Below, piece after piece: positions 1-8,885 of a DNA stretch of 14,969 nt. The DNA lies in NCBI GenBank assembly GCA_000697335.1, contig JNEM01010213.1:1-14969 (forward strand), in the 5' to 3' direction. The translations under genes and the position numbers were made by a program. Numbering within the stretch: the first letter of the stretch is position 1; every line of letters starts with the position of its first letter. The DNA comes from Conidiobolus incongruus B7586. Taxonomy: Eukaryota > Entomophthoromycota > Entomophthoromycetes > Entomophthorales > Conidiobolaceae. The notes beneath the pieces were generated by a model that searched no databases, was not told where the DNA came from, and saw only the letters and a list, made by a program, of their open reading frames with translations.

Positions 1-60
1 GGTGATTATTCTTTTAATAAGTTATTCGAATTAAACCTAAATAATAATGTTACCAACTAG

Positions 61-1474
61 GGAATTTTGTAAGAGTGAAAATGAGAGTGAATGCACCGAT
101 GTTGGCTTGGGTCAATCTGCTCCCAGCTCATATTGGTCTATTCAGTCCTTTAATATCCCAGAATTAGACAAAAACTATTTATATCCACAGGTAAGAATGA
201 TTAATTTATACTATTATTGCAATTCATAAATGCAAAATTTAGAGTCTAGTAAAGCAATATAAATTAGATCATCAATTCACAGGGCCAGATATTATTATAG
301 GTATGTTATTTTATTACAATTAGGAACTATTGTCTTTAATAAAACATAATGATAGAGCATGATTCCAGACTCAGAAATGAAGTTTGGTTTGTGGTAATAT
401 ATTTGTATTAGTATTCTTAAACTTTGAAAACTAATATTGTGCTAGGATGATAATTTTAGCATTGGAGATTTGTACGAATTTGAATACTTGAGTAATTTGC
501 AGTATATTTAATTACCAATTCTGTATAAACTAATACTTGTAATTTTAGTTCTACACGAATTACTTCATGGATTAGGTAAATTTATTGGATTTCAATTTAA
601 ATTACAATACTGAATAATTTAATTATTAGGATTTATGTCTTCTTTGGAGCCATACCTAGAATCCAACAAAGAAGTATTGACTCCACCTATTAAAAGAGAC
701 CCAACGACCAAAAACTATTTGGGATTATCAAGTCCATTTATTTACGATAAATTTTTAGCCTTTGGTAGTAGTGAGGAAGCGAGATTAGACCGATGGATTT
801 TACATCTTGTTAATGCTACAAAAACTTGGAATCATTCAACTTTAAAAGAATGGGAAGATCATTTTGTTAATGCAACCATTTTCAAAAGATCTCAAAAATT
901 ATTTAAATTGGCAACCATTCCAAAGTCTTTATTCTTTTTATTTAATAAGCCTATTCCATCCTTTAACCAAACCGAAGGACAACATCATGTACATAGGAGA
1001 AGTGAAAATTCAGAAGATGCGGAAGCACCATCTATGGAGCAGTTCGACAATGTTGACTTTAGTAAATTGGATAGAAATTTGGAAGAATTAGAAGAAAGTA
1101 AATATCAAATGCTATTGCATACTCCCCCAAAATTTACGCCTGGTAGTTCGCTATCACATATTGACCAACATCTCTATAAAACAACGCCTGACTTCTTAAT
1201 GAGACCAGCAACAAGGATTGGTAAAGTATTGGATAATCCAGAACTAAAAGGGATTGTATTGGGTAGTTTTGGACCTGGCATCCTTCACATGTTGTCTCAT
1301 TTAGGATATAAGCTAAAAGAACGTTTCGATGACTATCAAAATAATTTCACTACTTTTTCAAACTATTCGAAACATCAAGTGAATGGTGCAATTTCAGCAC
1401 AAGATTTACCATATCATTCATCAGTGCCACTTATTGTTATTTTACTGAGTAATTTATTTTTATCAATATTTTAA
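61..1474 (+). CDS. Secreted/GPI-anchored HEXXH metalloprotease-like protein, 5' partial
   Basis: I read exons at about 61-190, 243-300, 356-393, 446-491, 549-575 and 630-1474; the phases join cleanly and give about 380 visible residues ending in TAA. Diagnostic stretches, in order, are GLGQSAPSSYW, NYLYPQ, VKQYKLD, NEVWFVDDN, HELLHGLGF, SSPFIYDKF, SSLSHID, TPDFLM and GPGILHMLSHLGY. This order fits a fungal family of predicted extracellular zinc-protease-like proteins; HELLH gives two His ligands and the catalytic Glu, and the later SHID His is a possible third ligand (inference). The last exon has six N-X-S/T sequons and a hydrophobic C-terminus (PLIVILLSNLFLSIF), as in GPI-anchored proteins. 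No signal peptide is visible, so the start lies upstream of the window. The ATG at 47 would give a protein without one and is unlikely to be the start; the acceptor at 60 is the least certain junction. An AATAAA follows 17 nt after the stop. Substrate unknown. Confidence 0.75.
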
Positions 1475-1490
1475 TTAATGAACAATACCC

Positions 1491-1496
1491 AATAAA
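1491..1496 (+). promoter_or_regulatory. Possible poly(A) signal of the HEXXH gene
   Basis: An exact AATAAA lies 17 nt past the stop codon at 1474, within the 144-nt gap between two convergent genes. In DNA this AT-rich the hexamer can occur by chance, so only its position supports it. Confidence 0.35.
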
Positions 1497-1618
1497 ACCA
1501 TGAAAATAAGTTGACCAAGTTGGCAATCAAGTGAGTTTTGATGTAGCATTTATTGCCTTTAAATATAAAATTTTGGCTCAATATATCATAAATATATATT
1601 TTAAATTTTTTATGTCGT

Positions 1619-3336
1619 TTAACTCTTGGTTGATTTAGGCAATATCAACCCATCCAAAATTGATTTTAAATCACCTAAATTATGGTCGATACCATCAAAA
1701 TGACTTTGCACTGAAGAGAGCATTTTGTCATAAAATGTAATATCAGCTTTTTTGCACCAAATTTTGTTTAAGTGAACTTTTCTACTATGATAAGCATATC
1801 TTTGAACTAATTCTTCAAAGATATGAAGCTGTGGAGCAGTATCAGCTGATTTAACTTTTTCTAAATCACAATGAAAAGGTAAGCGATGATCTACATGAGA
1901 TCCAAATGGGAAGATAGTGAGAGCTTGAATATTAGAATTAATTCCTGAGGGATCATTTTTCTCAAAAGGACTGATAATTAACCCTATGAATGGTTCAACT
2001 TGGTTTTCTAATTTAAATAATGTTTGATATGAGAACTGAGTTTCAATATCTCTCATAGAGGGATGACTGCAAAAAGTGGGATGAGAATGATACCATCCTA
2101 CAACCGACAATCCTAATGATGTAAAATATTCTCGAGCTTCCATTTCAGAAGATGGATCCATTTCGCATTCAATATCTGAACTCATTCCATTACAAGGAAA
2201 CACCGACGAAATAGTCAATGTAGAAGATACTTGATCATATTTCCCGCCCAATAAACCTATAACTTCTGTCCAGCACAAATGAGAATGGAAATCACAAATA
2301 GCTAGAATTGATGGATCGCAAATAACTTTGAATGGAGGGGGGTTGGATTGGGTGAAAAAACTAGGTTCAACCAAGCTGAAAGGCGATTCTTCAGTATCAT
2401 ACTGCTCATTGTAGTTTTTAATCTTTTTTCTAGTAGACCTTCGAGAAAAGCCATTAGTAGAAGTATTATTGGCAATATAGTCAGCGTCATCCTCAGATAG
2501 ATCATGATTAAAACCATTGGGGCTGTTCTTTCGCTTAGATTGAGTACTTTTTGAGGTAGTACTGCGAGGAGCGACATTTCTTGGTGGCTTGGGAGGGAAT
2601 CCAACATTAATGGCATTAATACTTTCTAAATATGAATGAATTCTTCCTAGAGCATTGACACAACCCAATCCAGTATGCTCTTTACGGCAAGCTTGCTTTG
2701 ATAAATATACAGTGGGATTTTTTCTCCAACACTCCAAAATAGCGTTCCTCACTTTCATATATCTCTCTGGAGTTTTGGCACTAGTACCTGGAAAGTATTC
2801 AGGGTTGGATTTCTTTTCTTCTTCGCTGATACTATTAAGATCGATAACAAACTCTATTAAATACATAATATATTAACTAAATGAAAAATTTTATGATATT
2901 AAACGAGATAGAAGGCATAAATTATTGATTTTTTAAGCTTTAATAGCAATCAAAGAGAAAAATCACTAACCTTTGACTTTAGGAGGTTGGGGCTCTTGTT
3001 GAATTTTATCATTAGCTTCGTTTTCCTGAAAATTATAAAATTTTTTATATAAACATAAGGAAAAAAAAGAAATCATCAAAATTGTATATAGAAGCCACTT
3101 ACCTCAACTTGGTCTGGAGTACTAGGGGCATTGGATACTTCTGAAGCTTCAATAGAAGGATTGGGAGCGGATATATCGCTTGTTGGTTCGCTATCCTTTA
3201 AGATTGAGTCTTTGCTGGGAGAATTGGCGGAAACTGGGGTATTGTCAGAATTTTTTGAAGTATTACCAGGGTGAACTGGAATGGTATTAATTGAAGGTTT
3301 AGTATCTTGAGTTAGCAACTCTAAGTTATCTGACAT
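1619..3336 (-). CDS. MYSM1-like SWIRM-JAMM histone H2A deubiquitinase candidate
   Basis: Three exons on the minus strand, 3336-3103, 3025-2971 and 2853-1619, splice in phase to 507 residues and stop with TAA. Residues 1-96 are Ser/Pro/Asn-rich and look disordered. Residues about 97-185 form a SWIRM domain (PEYFPGTSAKTPERYMKVRN, then CVNALGRIHSYLESINAINV). A basic linker around 233-243 (RRSTRKKIKNY) may be a nuclear localisation signal. The MPN/JAMM domain begins near 270 and keeps every zinc and catalytic residue: E293, H352, H354, S362 and D365, in the pattern E...HxHPx6SxxD. CEMDPSSEMEARE just before the JAMM motif and the helical C-terminus also match animal MYSM1. Animal MYSM1 removes ubiquitin from histone H2A in the nucleus; the same job here is inference. 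It is shorter than the human protein (828 aa), and I see no SANT domain. The ATG at 2866 lies in intron sequence and is not the start. Divergent from the ceramidase-like gene. Confidence 0.9.
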
Positions 3337-4045
3337 TATAGTTTATTGAGGTATGTGTCTTTATAAATAAAAAAGATCTTATGACGTTCAATGAATAAAG
3401 TTTGATTTTATTAACAAATTGATTAATTCAAATTTAATACCAAATTTAGAAGGATTTGAATTTCAATTTTTGCTTTAAGAATTAATCAGATTCAAAATTA
3501 AATGGATTAATTTTTCAATTTTACCATATTTTTTGCCAAATTATTTAAAAGAATGGATTTATTAAGATTAGCTAGAATATGAAATGGATATTTATGGTAA
3601 AGCTTCAGGATTGGAACTAATAAGTATTAATCAATCACAGGAGTTGATTCAAACTCATGGAAATGATCCTTAGTCCTATTTTTCAATCAAATAAACTTAT
3701 CAGATCAGTGACAGTGTCCAGACCACAAGCTAATTAAACTCAATCTTATTAGTCGAAAAATTTATCACTCCCCAATAGAACATTAAATTATGGAAAATTT
3801 AATTAGGTAACACATGCTCTTGCTAAATAAATAGAGGTTTTAATATAAAACTGGTGATCTAGGTCCTCTGGTTGAATAATCCATCGTCTTCTGATATCAA
3901 CTACATCCTGATTTCGTAGCTTTTATCATTCCATAATTACCGCATTTTGGAAAGCAATATTCTCTAATAATTCTTCAAAAACCTTCTTTCAATCAATTAA
4001 CATCTCCAATATTATATATTCATTGAATACAACTAATTTTAAATA
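3337..4045. other. Divergent intergenic region with broken coding-like segments
   Basis: These 709 nt separate the ATGs of two divergent genes and must hold both promoters; I recognise no TATA or other element with confidence. The middle is less AT-rich than the flanks and contains short open stretches. Minus strand, about 3990-3808: a frame with ELLENIAFQN and then DVVDIRRRWIIQPEDLDHQF. Minus strand, about 3670-3545: a frame with DHFHEFESTP and then VPILKLYHKYPFHILANL. Plus strand, 3584-3673: a 29-codon frame from ATG (MDIYGKASGLELISINQSQ). The frames are interrupted, no plausible intron set joins them, and I do not recognise the family. A decayed minus-strand gene is my preferred reading. 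Confidence 0.4.
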
Positions 4046-4872
4046 ATGAGTGAAACTTCAGTTCAAACCTTCTTGAAAGTATTTTTTATCGATTTTAATT
4101 TATAAATATTTATCTAATATTTCGGTATAGGCACTTACTTCAGGATGCAGTTGCCATAAATTAAAAACAGAAGACACCAACACCTTATTTTATAAACTAT
4201 CCTCCAAAGCCACAGTCGTTACTATGGAACCTAAATATGCTGTAGTTTCTTATATAGGTATATTAATTGTTTTTAATTTATGATTGGCAATCTTGACTTA
4301 TAGCTTTATATTTCTATTATATAGCTGAATTTTGGTGCACCATCACCTCTGTTTTCTTCGCTTTACCCCTGTTAGTGTTGCGAGATTATTCTTATTCTGC
4401 TCTCCCTGATATTATCAAAACTAGTATATTTCTTTCCTTTTTATGCGCTGTAATAAGTTTCATTTACCATTGGAACTTAATTAAGCTATTCTCTTCAGCT
4501 GATGCAGCATTTGCAACCATGATGATGGGCTTGAATACCTTTGCACTTTCCCTCTCGTATGCTCGCTTTACTACTTCAACTACTTACCTTCCTCTATTGT
4601 TTGGATTATTTTTAATCTTTTTAATAAGGTGGGAAAATACTGCTTCTACTTCAGTTGTAATCTGCACTATCATAGCTCCAATTAAAGTTTATATTTTGGC
4701 TACATCAGGAATGTGGTGGGCAGCTTTTTTCGGAGTAACAGGCATTGGATGCTTTTTACTAGATCGTTTGAACGTAGCTCCAGTTCATTCTTTTTGGCAT
4801 ATACTTGGAGGTTTATGCTTATATTATACAGTTTCAGGTTTATTAACTATGAATTTTGTTCCTATGATCTAA
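4046..4872 (+). CDS. Alkaline-ceramidase-like CREST-family membrane hydrolase
   Basis: Exons 4046-4078, 4131-4257 and 4325-4872 splice in phase to 235 residues, close to the usual 260-300. The CREST residues of alkaline ceramidases are all present at the right spacing: S98 and H102 (SFIYH), D113 eleven residues on, and H208/H212 (HSFWH), matching S77, H81, D92, H217 and H221 of human ACER3. About seven hydrophobic segments follow residue 50, as expected for an ER/Golgi membrane enzyme that cuts ceramide to sphingosine and fatty acid. The N-terminal signature YAVVSYIAEFWCT matches ACER3 only if the acceptor at 4324 is used; the one at 4303 would insert seven residues. The calcium site is altered: ACER3 E22 and E33 are kept (E44, E55), but D19, W20 and N24 correspond to V41, T42 and K46. 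The start is the ATG of an 11-codon first exon (MSETSVQTFLK); the ATG at 4216 is a less likely alternative. Other CREST members such as TMEM8 fit less well. Confidence 0.85.
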
Positions 4873-5591
4873 ACAAAAATACTATTAAAATTTTTGGATA
4901 CTAATATAAAACTAATCTTAATCATATCTTATCGTTAACAACTAATCTTATACTGTCCACATTAATAAATGTTCCTCTACTATTATTATCTATTCAAAAT
5001 TAGATTAAAATTAAATCTTAGTATATTAGAATCATTATACTATATATAGTGACAATTGATATATTATATACAACTTTGGATTATCGATTAATTTATCTAT
5101 TAATTGAAATAATAATTGATTCAATAAAATGTTTTGGCATAAATAATACTAGTATCAATTAAAAGTATATTTTATTGAGAACAGTCATAATGTCAAGTAG
5201 GATTTTGAGAAGATATATTTAAGTAGAAATGGCTAAATGAACATGATAAGAATAAAATTACATCTGTTTTCTTGTTTGATATTTTACAAATAAATGTTTG
5301 TTTTCAGGTACAGGCTGGGACCATTGAATATCTAAAATGTTTGACTGATCACTGGTTAATATTGGAATTTTTTGATCATTTAAAAATTTATCAATTGTTT
5401 CTTTAATAATTCAACCTTTTTATCATACTTCATCTTTTGTTCAGTTTGTAATTTTTAATCTTGATAAATTTATCTAAATTATTTGAATATTTTGATATTA
5501 ATTTATGGGTTTTGAATATTATGATCTATATTCTATGAATTATTGCTCTATACAAAATTGAAATACGTTTGAATTATCAACGCTGTTCAAA
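4873..5591. other. AT-rich intergenic stretch with one short coding-like segment
   Basis: Mostly AT-rich sequence between the ceramidase-like gene and the PTRHD1-like gene. ACTAATCTTA occurs twice 30 nt apart (4911 and 4941), just after the ceramidase-like gene. At 5308-5406 an acceptor-like TTTTCAG precedes a 32-codon open frame starting VQAGTIEYLKCLTDHW, which faintly recalls the GT-E-L-LT-H pattern of RasGEF N-terminal (REM) domains. There is no continuation, so I call no gene. Confidence 0.4.
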
Positions 5592-6185
5592 ATGATTAAA
5601 ATTACTCAGATTAATCAATTATATTAATTACTCCCCTTACCGAGTTATTATCATCGGAGAAAATCTAATTATGTATATTAATAGAATTTAATTAAAGTAT
5701 AAAATTTATTTGATATTAAGTTGAATGTTAATATTTTTACAATAGAATTTGAACCGGGACCATGGAAAGTAACTAATAAATGATGAAAACTAAGACTTGA
5801 ATAATTTATATTAGATAATAATATAGTATTATTGCACAAGCATGTCACGCGTCAACAGCTACTTTGAATCAATATCACGATCATCCCTATACTCAAGCTT
5901 ATTTGAGTAATTTGGATAGTATTTACAAAGTGATATTAGAGATACTCATTTATCTGTTATTAATGTTATATAACATTATTAAATACCAATGTTTAGACAA
6001 AAAATGAAAATTCCATTAATAAATTAATAGAACAATTGGAGAGTAAAAATATTATTCATTTTGAATGGATTGAGCAACCTGAGAATATTGTGACTAGTGT
6101 AGCCATATTAACTATCAATAAAGAAATTTGAGATCACTTTACAAAATTCCAATTATGGAAACAACTTCAAATTGAAACTATTTGA
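5592..6185 (+). pseudogene. PTRHD1-like peptidyl-tRNA hydrolase fold gene, apparently damaged
   Basis: Two exons match human PTRHD1 closely. Exon 5827-5941 encodes IIAQACHASTATLNQYHDHP, AYLSNLDSIYKVILE; exon 5997 onward encodes KLIEQLESKNI, FEWIEQPENIVTSVA and, past a stop, DHFTKFQLWK. The human counterparts are VAQACHAATAAL, RDHPHTAAYL, KVVLE, WLEQPENIATCIA and FRLFK. A 23-nt exon at 5746-5768 fits in phase, and a segment ending at 5672 (YYHRRKSNY) may match YLVLRKD. Two lesions are visible. The intron 5942-5996, whose ends the protein alignment places exactly, begins AT instead of GT. An in-frame TGA at 6129-6131 precedes the last conserved block, which runs to a second TGA at 6183. The ATG at 5592 is in frame with the first segment but a TAA lies between. 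PTRHD1 belongs to the Pth2 fold; its cellular role is poorly settled. I read this as a decayed copy, but a non-canonical donor with a shortened C-terminus is possible. Confidence 0.7.
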
Positions 6186-7055
6186 ATCCCATAATAATTT
6201 AATAAAACAAAATGGATTATAAATATGAATCAAATTTTTTCAATTTACAGTTGATCCTTCTATTGAAGTTCAAAACCACATGATGAATGAGTTATTATGA
6301 ATCACTGGATTGAGATGGTTGAATCTTCGGATTTATTTCGTCTCTTTCCGTTGTTGATGGAAGGGTTACCACTCTCACCTTGTTACGTTTTTGGAACCCT
6401 TTGAATAACCTTCTGACTTTCTTTTATCAATTCAAAACTATTTATTATTAATTTATATATCTTCATTATATCAATAATAAAACATTCAATCCCAAATTCT
6501 ATTATATTTTTATATAATAACAACTCGTATTTATTTATATAGTTTGAACTCTTTCAATATATACTTTGATCTACAAAAATAAATTATTAATTAATCCAAT
6601 ATTTTGAATTTGATTAAAAGATCTCTTCAGTAAATCGAAAAATATATTTCTTATTATTTCAATAATACTTTAAATATAATTATCAATATTTTATACAAAA
6701 TTTACAATTTAAAATATTTTAATATCCCATAATATTCTTTAAAAAATATATTATTTTTAAATCCTCAAGTCAATTTAACATTAAATAGACCTTAGTAAGT
6801 CCTTAAACTGCTAACACCATTCCATACCCCATAATAACATTTACAATCCCCTCCCACTCTTAAGTATACTGTTATTACTTTATCCCCAATAACTCCCAAT
6901 ACAAACAAAACCCTTAACTCTGGAACCGTATCTTTGGGTAGATCCCACAAGTTACGGATCAATATATTCTGCAAAATATCGCTTTTATTCGTCCTTAGGT
7001 CTAATAAAAATCTTCTTCATTCATTAACATTAAATAATTAAACTATCCCAACATA
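6186..7055. other. AT-rich gap with a coding-like scrap and a repeat-flanked island
   Basis: At 6250-6404, behind an acceptor-like TTTACAG, two overlapping frames read IEVQNHMMNELL and then MNHWIEMVESSDLFRLFPLL. The second runs 35 codons from ATG 6297 to 6404. The order resembles the C-terminal region of MLH1 (a ...EYF...I...LPLLL.GY pattern) but too weakly to name. From 6420 to 6775 I see only AT-rich sequence. From 6788 to 7023 lies a less AT-rich island, C-rich on the plus strand, listed separately. Nothing here supports an intact gene. Confidence 0.4.
6775..7036. repeat. Island flanked by 13-bp direct repeats with internal inverted repeats
   Basis: TTAACATTAAATA occurs exactly at 6775-6787 and 7024-7036. 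Just inside, TAGACCT (6786-6792) is repeated inverted as AGGTCTA (6997-7003), and GTCCTTA occurs near both ends. The roughly 236-nt interior is clearly less AT-rich than its surroundings and strand-asymmetric, with runs such as CCCCTCCCACTC on the plus strand. Its minus strand is open from about 7016 to 6792 but has no ATG and no family I recognise. A small inserted element with target-site duplications would look like this, but the inverted repeats are not at the very ends, so the interpretation is weak. Confidence 0.35.
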
Positions 7056-7562
7056 ATGAAGAAACAAAAATTCAGAAACAAAGAAATGTTCACTAGAATG
7101 AACTATTTATATCAAGCCTCTCATTTATTACAAACTCTATCTCACCATAGCAAAAATCACAATAAAAAACAATTAAATACAATCTCCAGGTATTATATCA
7201 GAAATATGAAATTAATAGGAACCAAAAATTTGAACAGAATGTAATATTTATATTGACAAATGTTAGGTGATTATATATTAATCTATTCTATAGTGATTCT
7301 TCAATTAAAAGGTCAATATGTAAAAAATGCGACCAAATATTAATTCCTGGCAATAGCTGCGAAATTCAAATTTCAGAAGGTATTACATTAATTCATACAA
7401 ATGTATTTATTATTTTAATGATGTTTATTAGTAGAAGAATCTGAATCTAATCAATTGCCATCAATTCAAATTGAATGTAATAATTGTAAAGCTAAAAAAC
7501 AATTTAATGAAAAAATAATGAATAATTTTAACCAAAAAGAATCAAACTTTGAATTAATATAA
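7056..7562 (+). CDS. Rpp21/Rpr2-family RNase P protein subunit
   Basis: Exons 7056-7240, 7294-7379 and 7432-7562 splice in phase to 133 residues, close to the usual 140-155. The family appears in order. An N-terminal helix reads RMNYLYQASHLLQ, followed by LNTISRYYIRNMKLIG. Then comes SSIKRSICKKCDQILIPG, the hallmark of Rpp21 (human) and Rpr2 (yeast), and a second half with CNNC. The four cysteines C71, C74, C106 and C109 form the expected zinc ribbon. The protein is a subunit of nuclear RNase P, which trims the 5' leader of pre-tRNAs, and in some lineages of RNase MRP. The introns are 53 and 52 nt. The stop is TAA; the ATG at 7056 is the first in frame and sits at the usual distance from the RMNYLYQ block. 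Yeast Snm1 is the RNase MRP paralogue, but the compact size and the PG after the first CxxC favour Rpp21/Rpr2. Confidence 0.87.
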
Positions 7563-7664
7563 TAAATAAATCAACTTTTATAAATTTAATTTAAGAATTG
7601 AACTTGATATTAAATAGAAGTAAATCAGAAAAAATATAATTAATTTGTTAAAAAAAATTTGGAT

Positions 7665-7670
7665 AAAAAA
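7665..7670 (-). terminator. RNA polymerase III terminator of tRNA-Asp
   Basis: Six T residues on the minus strand follow the discriminator base directly, the standard Pol III stop signal. Confidence 0.85.
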
Positions 7671-7742
7671 CTCTCCGGCCGGGAATTGAACCCGGGTCAC
7701 CCGCGTGACAGGCGGGGATACTCACCACTATACTACCGAAGA
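7671..7742 (-). tRNA. tRNA-Asp (anticodon GTC)
   Basis: The minus strand folds into a complete 72-nt cloverleaf without an intron. The acceptor stem TCTTCGG pairs with CCGGAGA (one G-U pair). The D arm carries the A-box-like TAGTATAGTGGTGAGTA. The anticodon loop CTGTCAC places GTC at 7709-7707. The T arm is closed by GGG/CCC with B-box GGTTCAATTCC, and the discriminator base is G as in eukaryotic tRNA-Asp. It lies tail-to-tail with the Rpp21-like gene, 108 nt beyond that gene's stop. Confidence 0.97.
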
Positions 7743-7785
7743 TTGATAAAAACTTTCAATTTCTATATATATGTGTATAAGATAT

Positions 7786-7918
7786 TATTTTTTTCTTTCT
7801 TTCTATTTCTTCTATTTATTTTTCTATTTTTTTTTCTTATCATCTTTCCATAATTTTCTTTTTCATCTTTCTTTATTTTCATATCACATTTTTCATTTTT
7901 TTTAATTTATTTTCTTAT
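7786..7918. repeat. Pyrimidine-rich tract upstream of tRNA-Asp
   Basis: About 130 nt, mostly T and C on the plus strand, with TTTC/TTTCT units and runs up to nine T. It starts about 45 nt beyond the 5' end of the tRNA, so on the transcribed strand it is a purine-rich upstream flank. It may simply be low-complexity sequence. Confidence 0.6.
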
Positions 7919-8865
7919 TATTCTTATATATTTAATATTATTATTCAATATTAATTAATCAAGATTTAAACAGTATTCATGTATTTTATTTTCTCTGTAG
8001 CTATATTAAACTTCAGTTTAACAAAATATTGATTTTAAAAGGATAATAAATTTTGTTATCAGCCCATTTTTTCTAAATATCAAACCATGATTATAAATAT
8101 ATATATAATAAGTAAATAAATACGTGAGTTTATTTACCAATTTGCTACATGGTTCAATAAATTTTATTTATTGATAATATTTATAAATCTTGATTTTATA
8201 TTAGTTTGGTAAAATTCAGTTTTAATTATCAAATATATAATAGTTAAATATTATAATAATAATAATTTAATTTATATATTTTTATATTTTTCCAACTAGG
8301 AATATTCAAAGTTAAAAAATTATTTTTATATAAATTATTTATAATTAATATACTTTAACAATAGTTTAACTTACCTTTAAATCTTAATTATTTTTCCGTT
8401 ACGATTTAATATTATTAAAATTTATATACTTTAAAAAGTTAAAATAATATTTTTATAATTTGAACTACTATTAAATTTGATATATAATACCTGTAATATA
8501 ATTAAATCAATAAAACATTTTTTGTGATTTTTGACCATAAATTTAATATTTGCAAATATTGAATTTTTCCAATTTGCATATTTATTAAGTTGTAGATTAC
8601 TCATGTTTATTACTTTAATGAGGATAAATTTTGAATCGTATTGAATAAGTAAAATAAAATGATAGTTAAAACAAAATTATTAATTCATACTTACTCAGCT
8701 GTAACATTATTTAACATTCTTTAAAGTAAAAAAACAATCAAATTGTTTATTTAAGTCATTTTTAATAAATAAATTCATTAATTTATATTAAATATACTCT
8801 ATTATTAAAATTAAAAAAAATAAATAAATTTTATAATTTTAATAATATTATTATAAAAATTTATA

Positions 8866-8885
8866 ATATATATATATATATATAT
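8866..8885. repeat. (AT)10 microsatellite
   Basis: Ten uninterrupted AT units in the AT-rich desert. Confidence 0.9.

Noticed and set aside
47-229. ATG at 47 as the start of the HEXXH gene
   Set aside because: The reading past 190 runs into a donor and intron, and the protein would lack the signal peptide expected of this family; 1-60 looks like intron or an unresolved upstream exon.
864-1091. 75-codon plus-strand frame inside the last exon of the HEXXH gene
   Set aside because: It overlaps the conserved coding frame and has no recognisable motif.
2302-2616. 104-codon open frame inside the MYSM1-like gene, same strand
   Set aside because: It overlaps the SWIRM-JAMM coding exon in another frame, has no family match, and is composed mainly of hydrophobic shadow residues.
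3590-3930. Mini-introns of 21-25 nt rejoining the minus-strand fragments
   Set aside because: GT...AG pairs of that size can be found, but all confirmed introns here are about 50-120 nt, and such short pairs are expected by chance in AT-rich DNA.
4304-4324. Earlier acceptor at 4303 for the second ceramidase intron
   Set aside because: It is in frame but inserts seven residues into the YIAEFW signature that otherwise matches ACER3 without a gap.
6792-6974. 60-codon minus-strand frame in the repeat-flanked island
   Set aside because: It has no ATG, no recognised family, and its openness is explained by the local lower AT content; kept only as part of the island.
7659-7853. 64-codon plus-strand frame running across tRNA-Asp
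   Set aside because: It reads antisense through the tRNA and then into the pyrimidine tract, giving a Phe/Leu run; not a gene.
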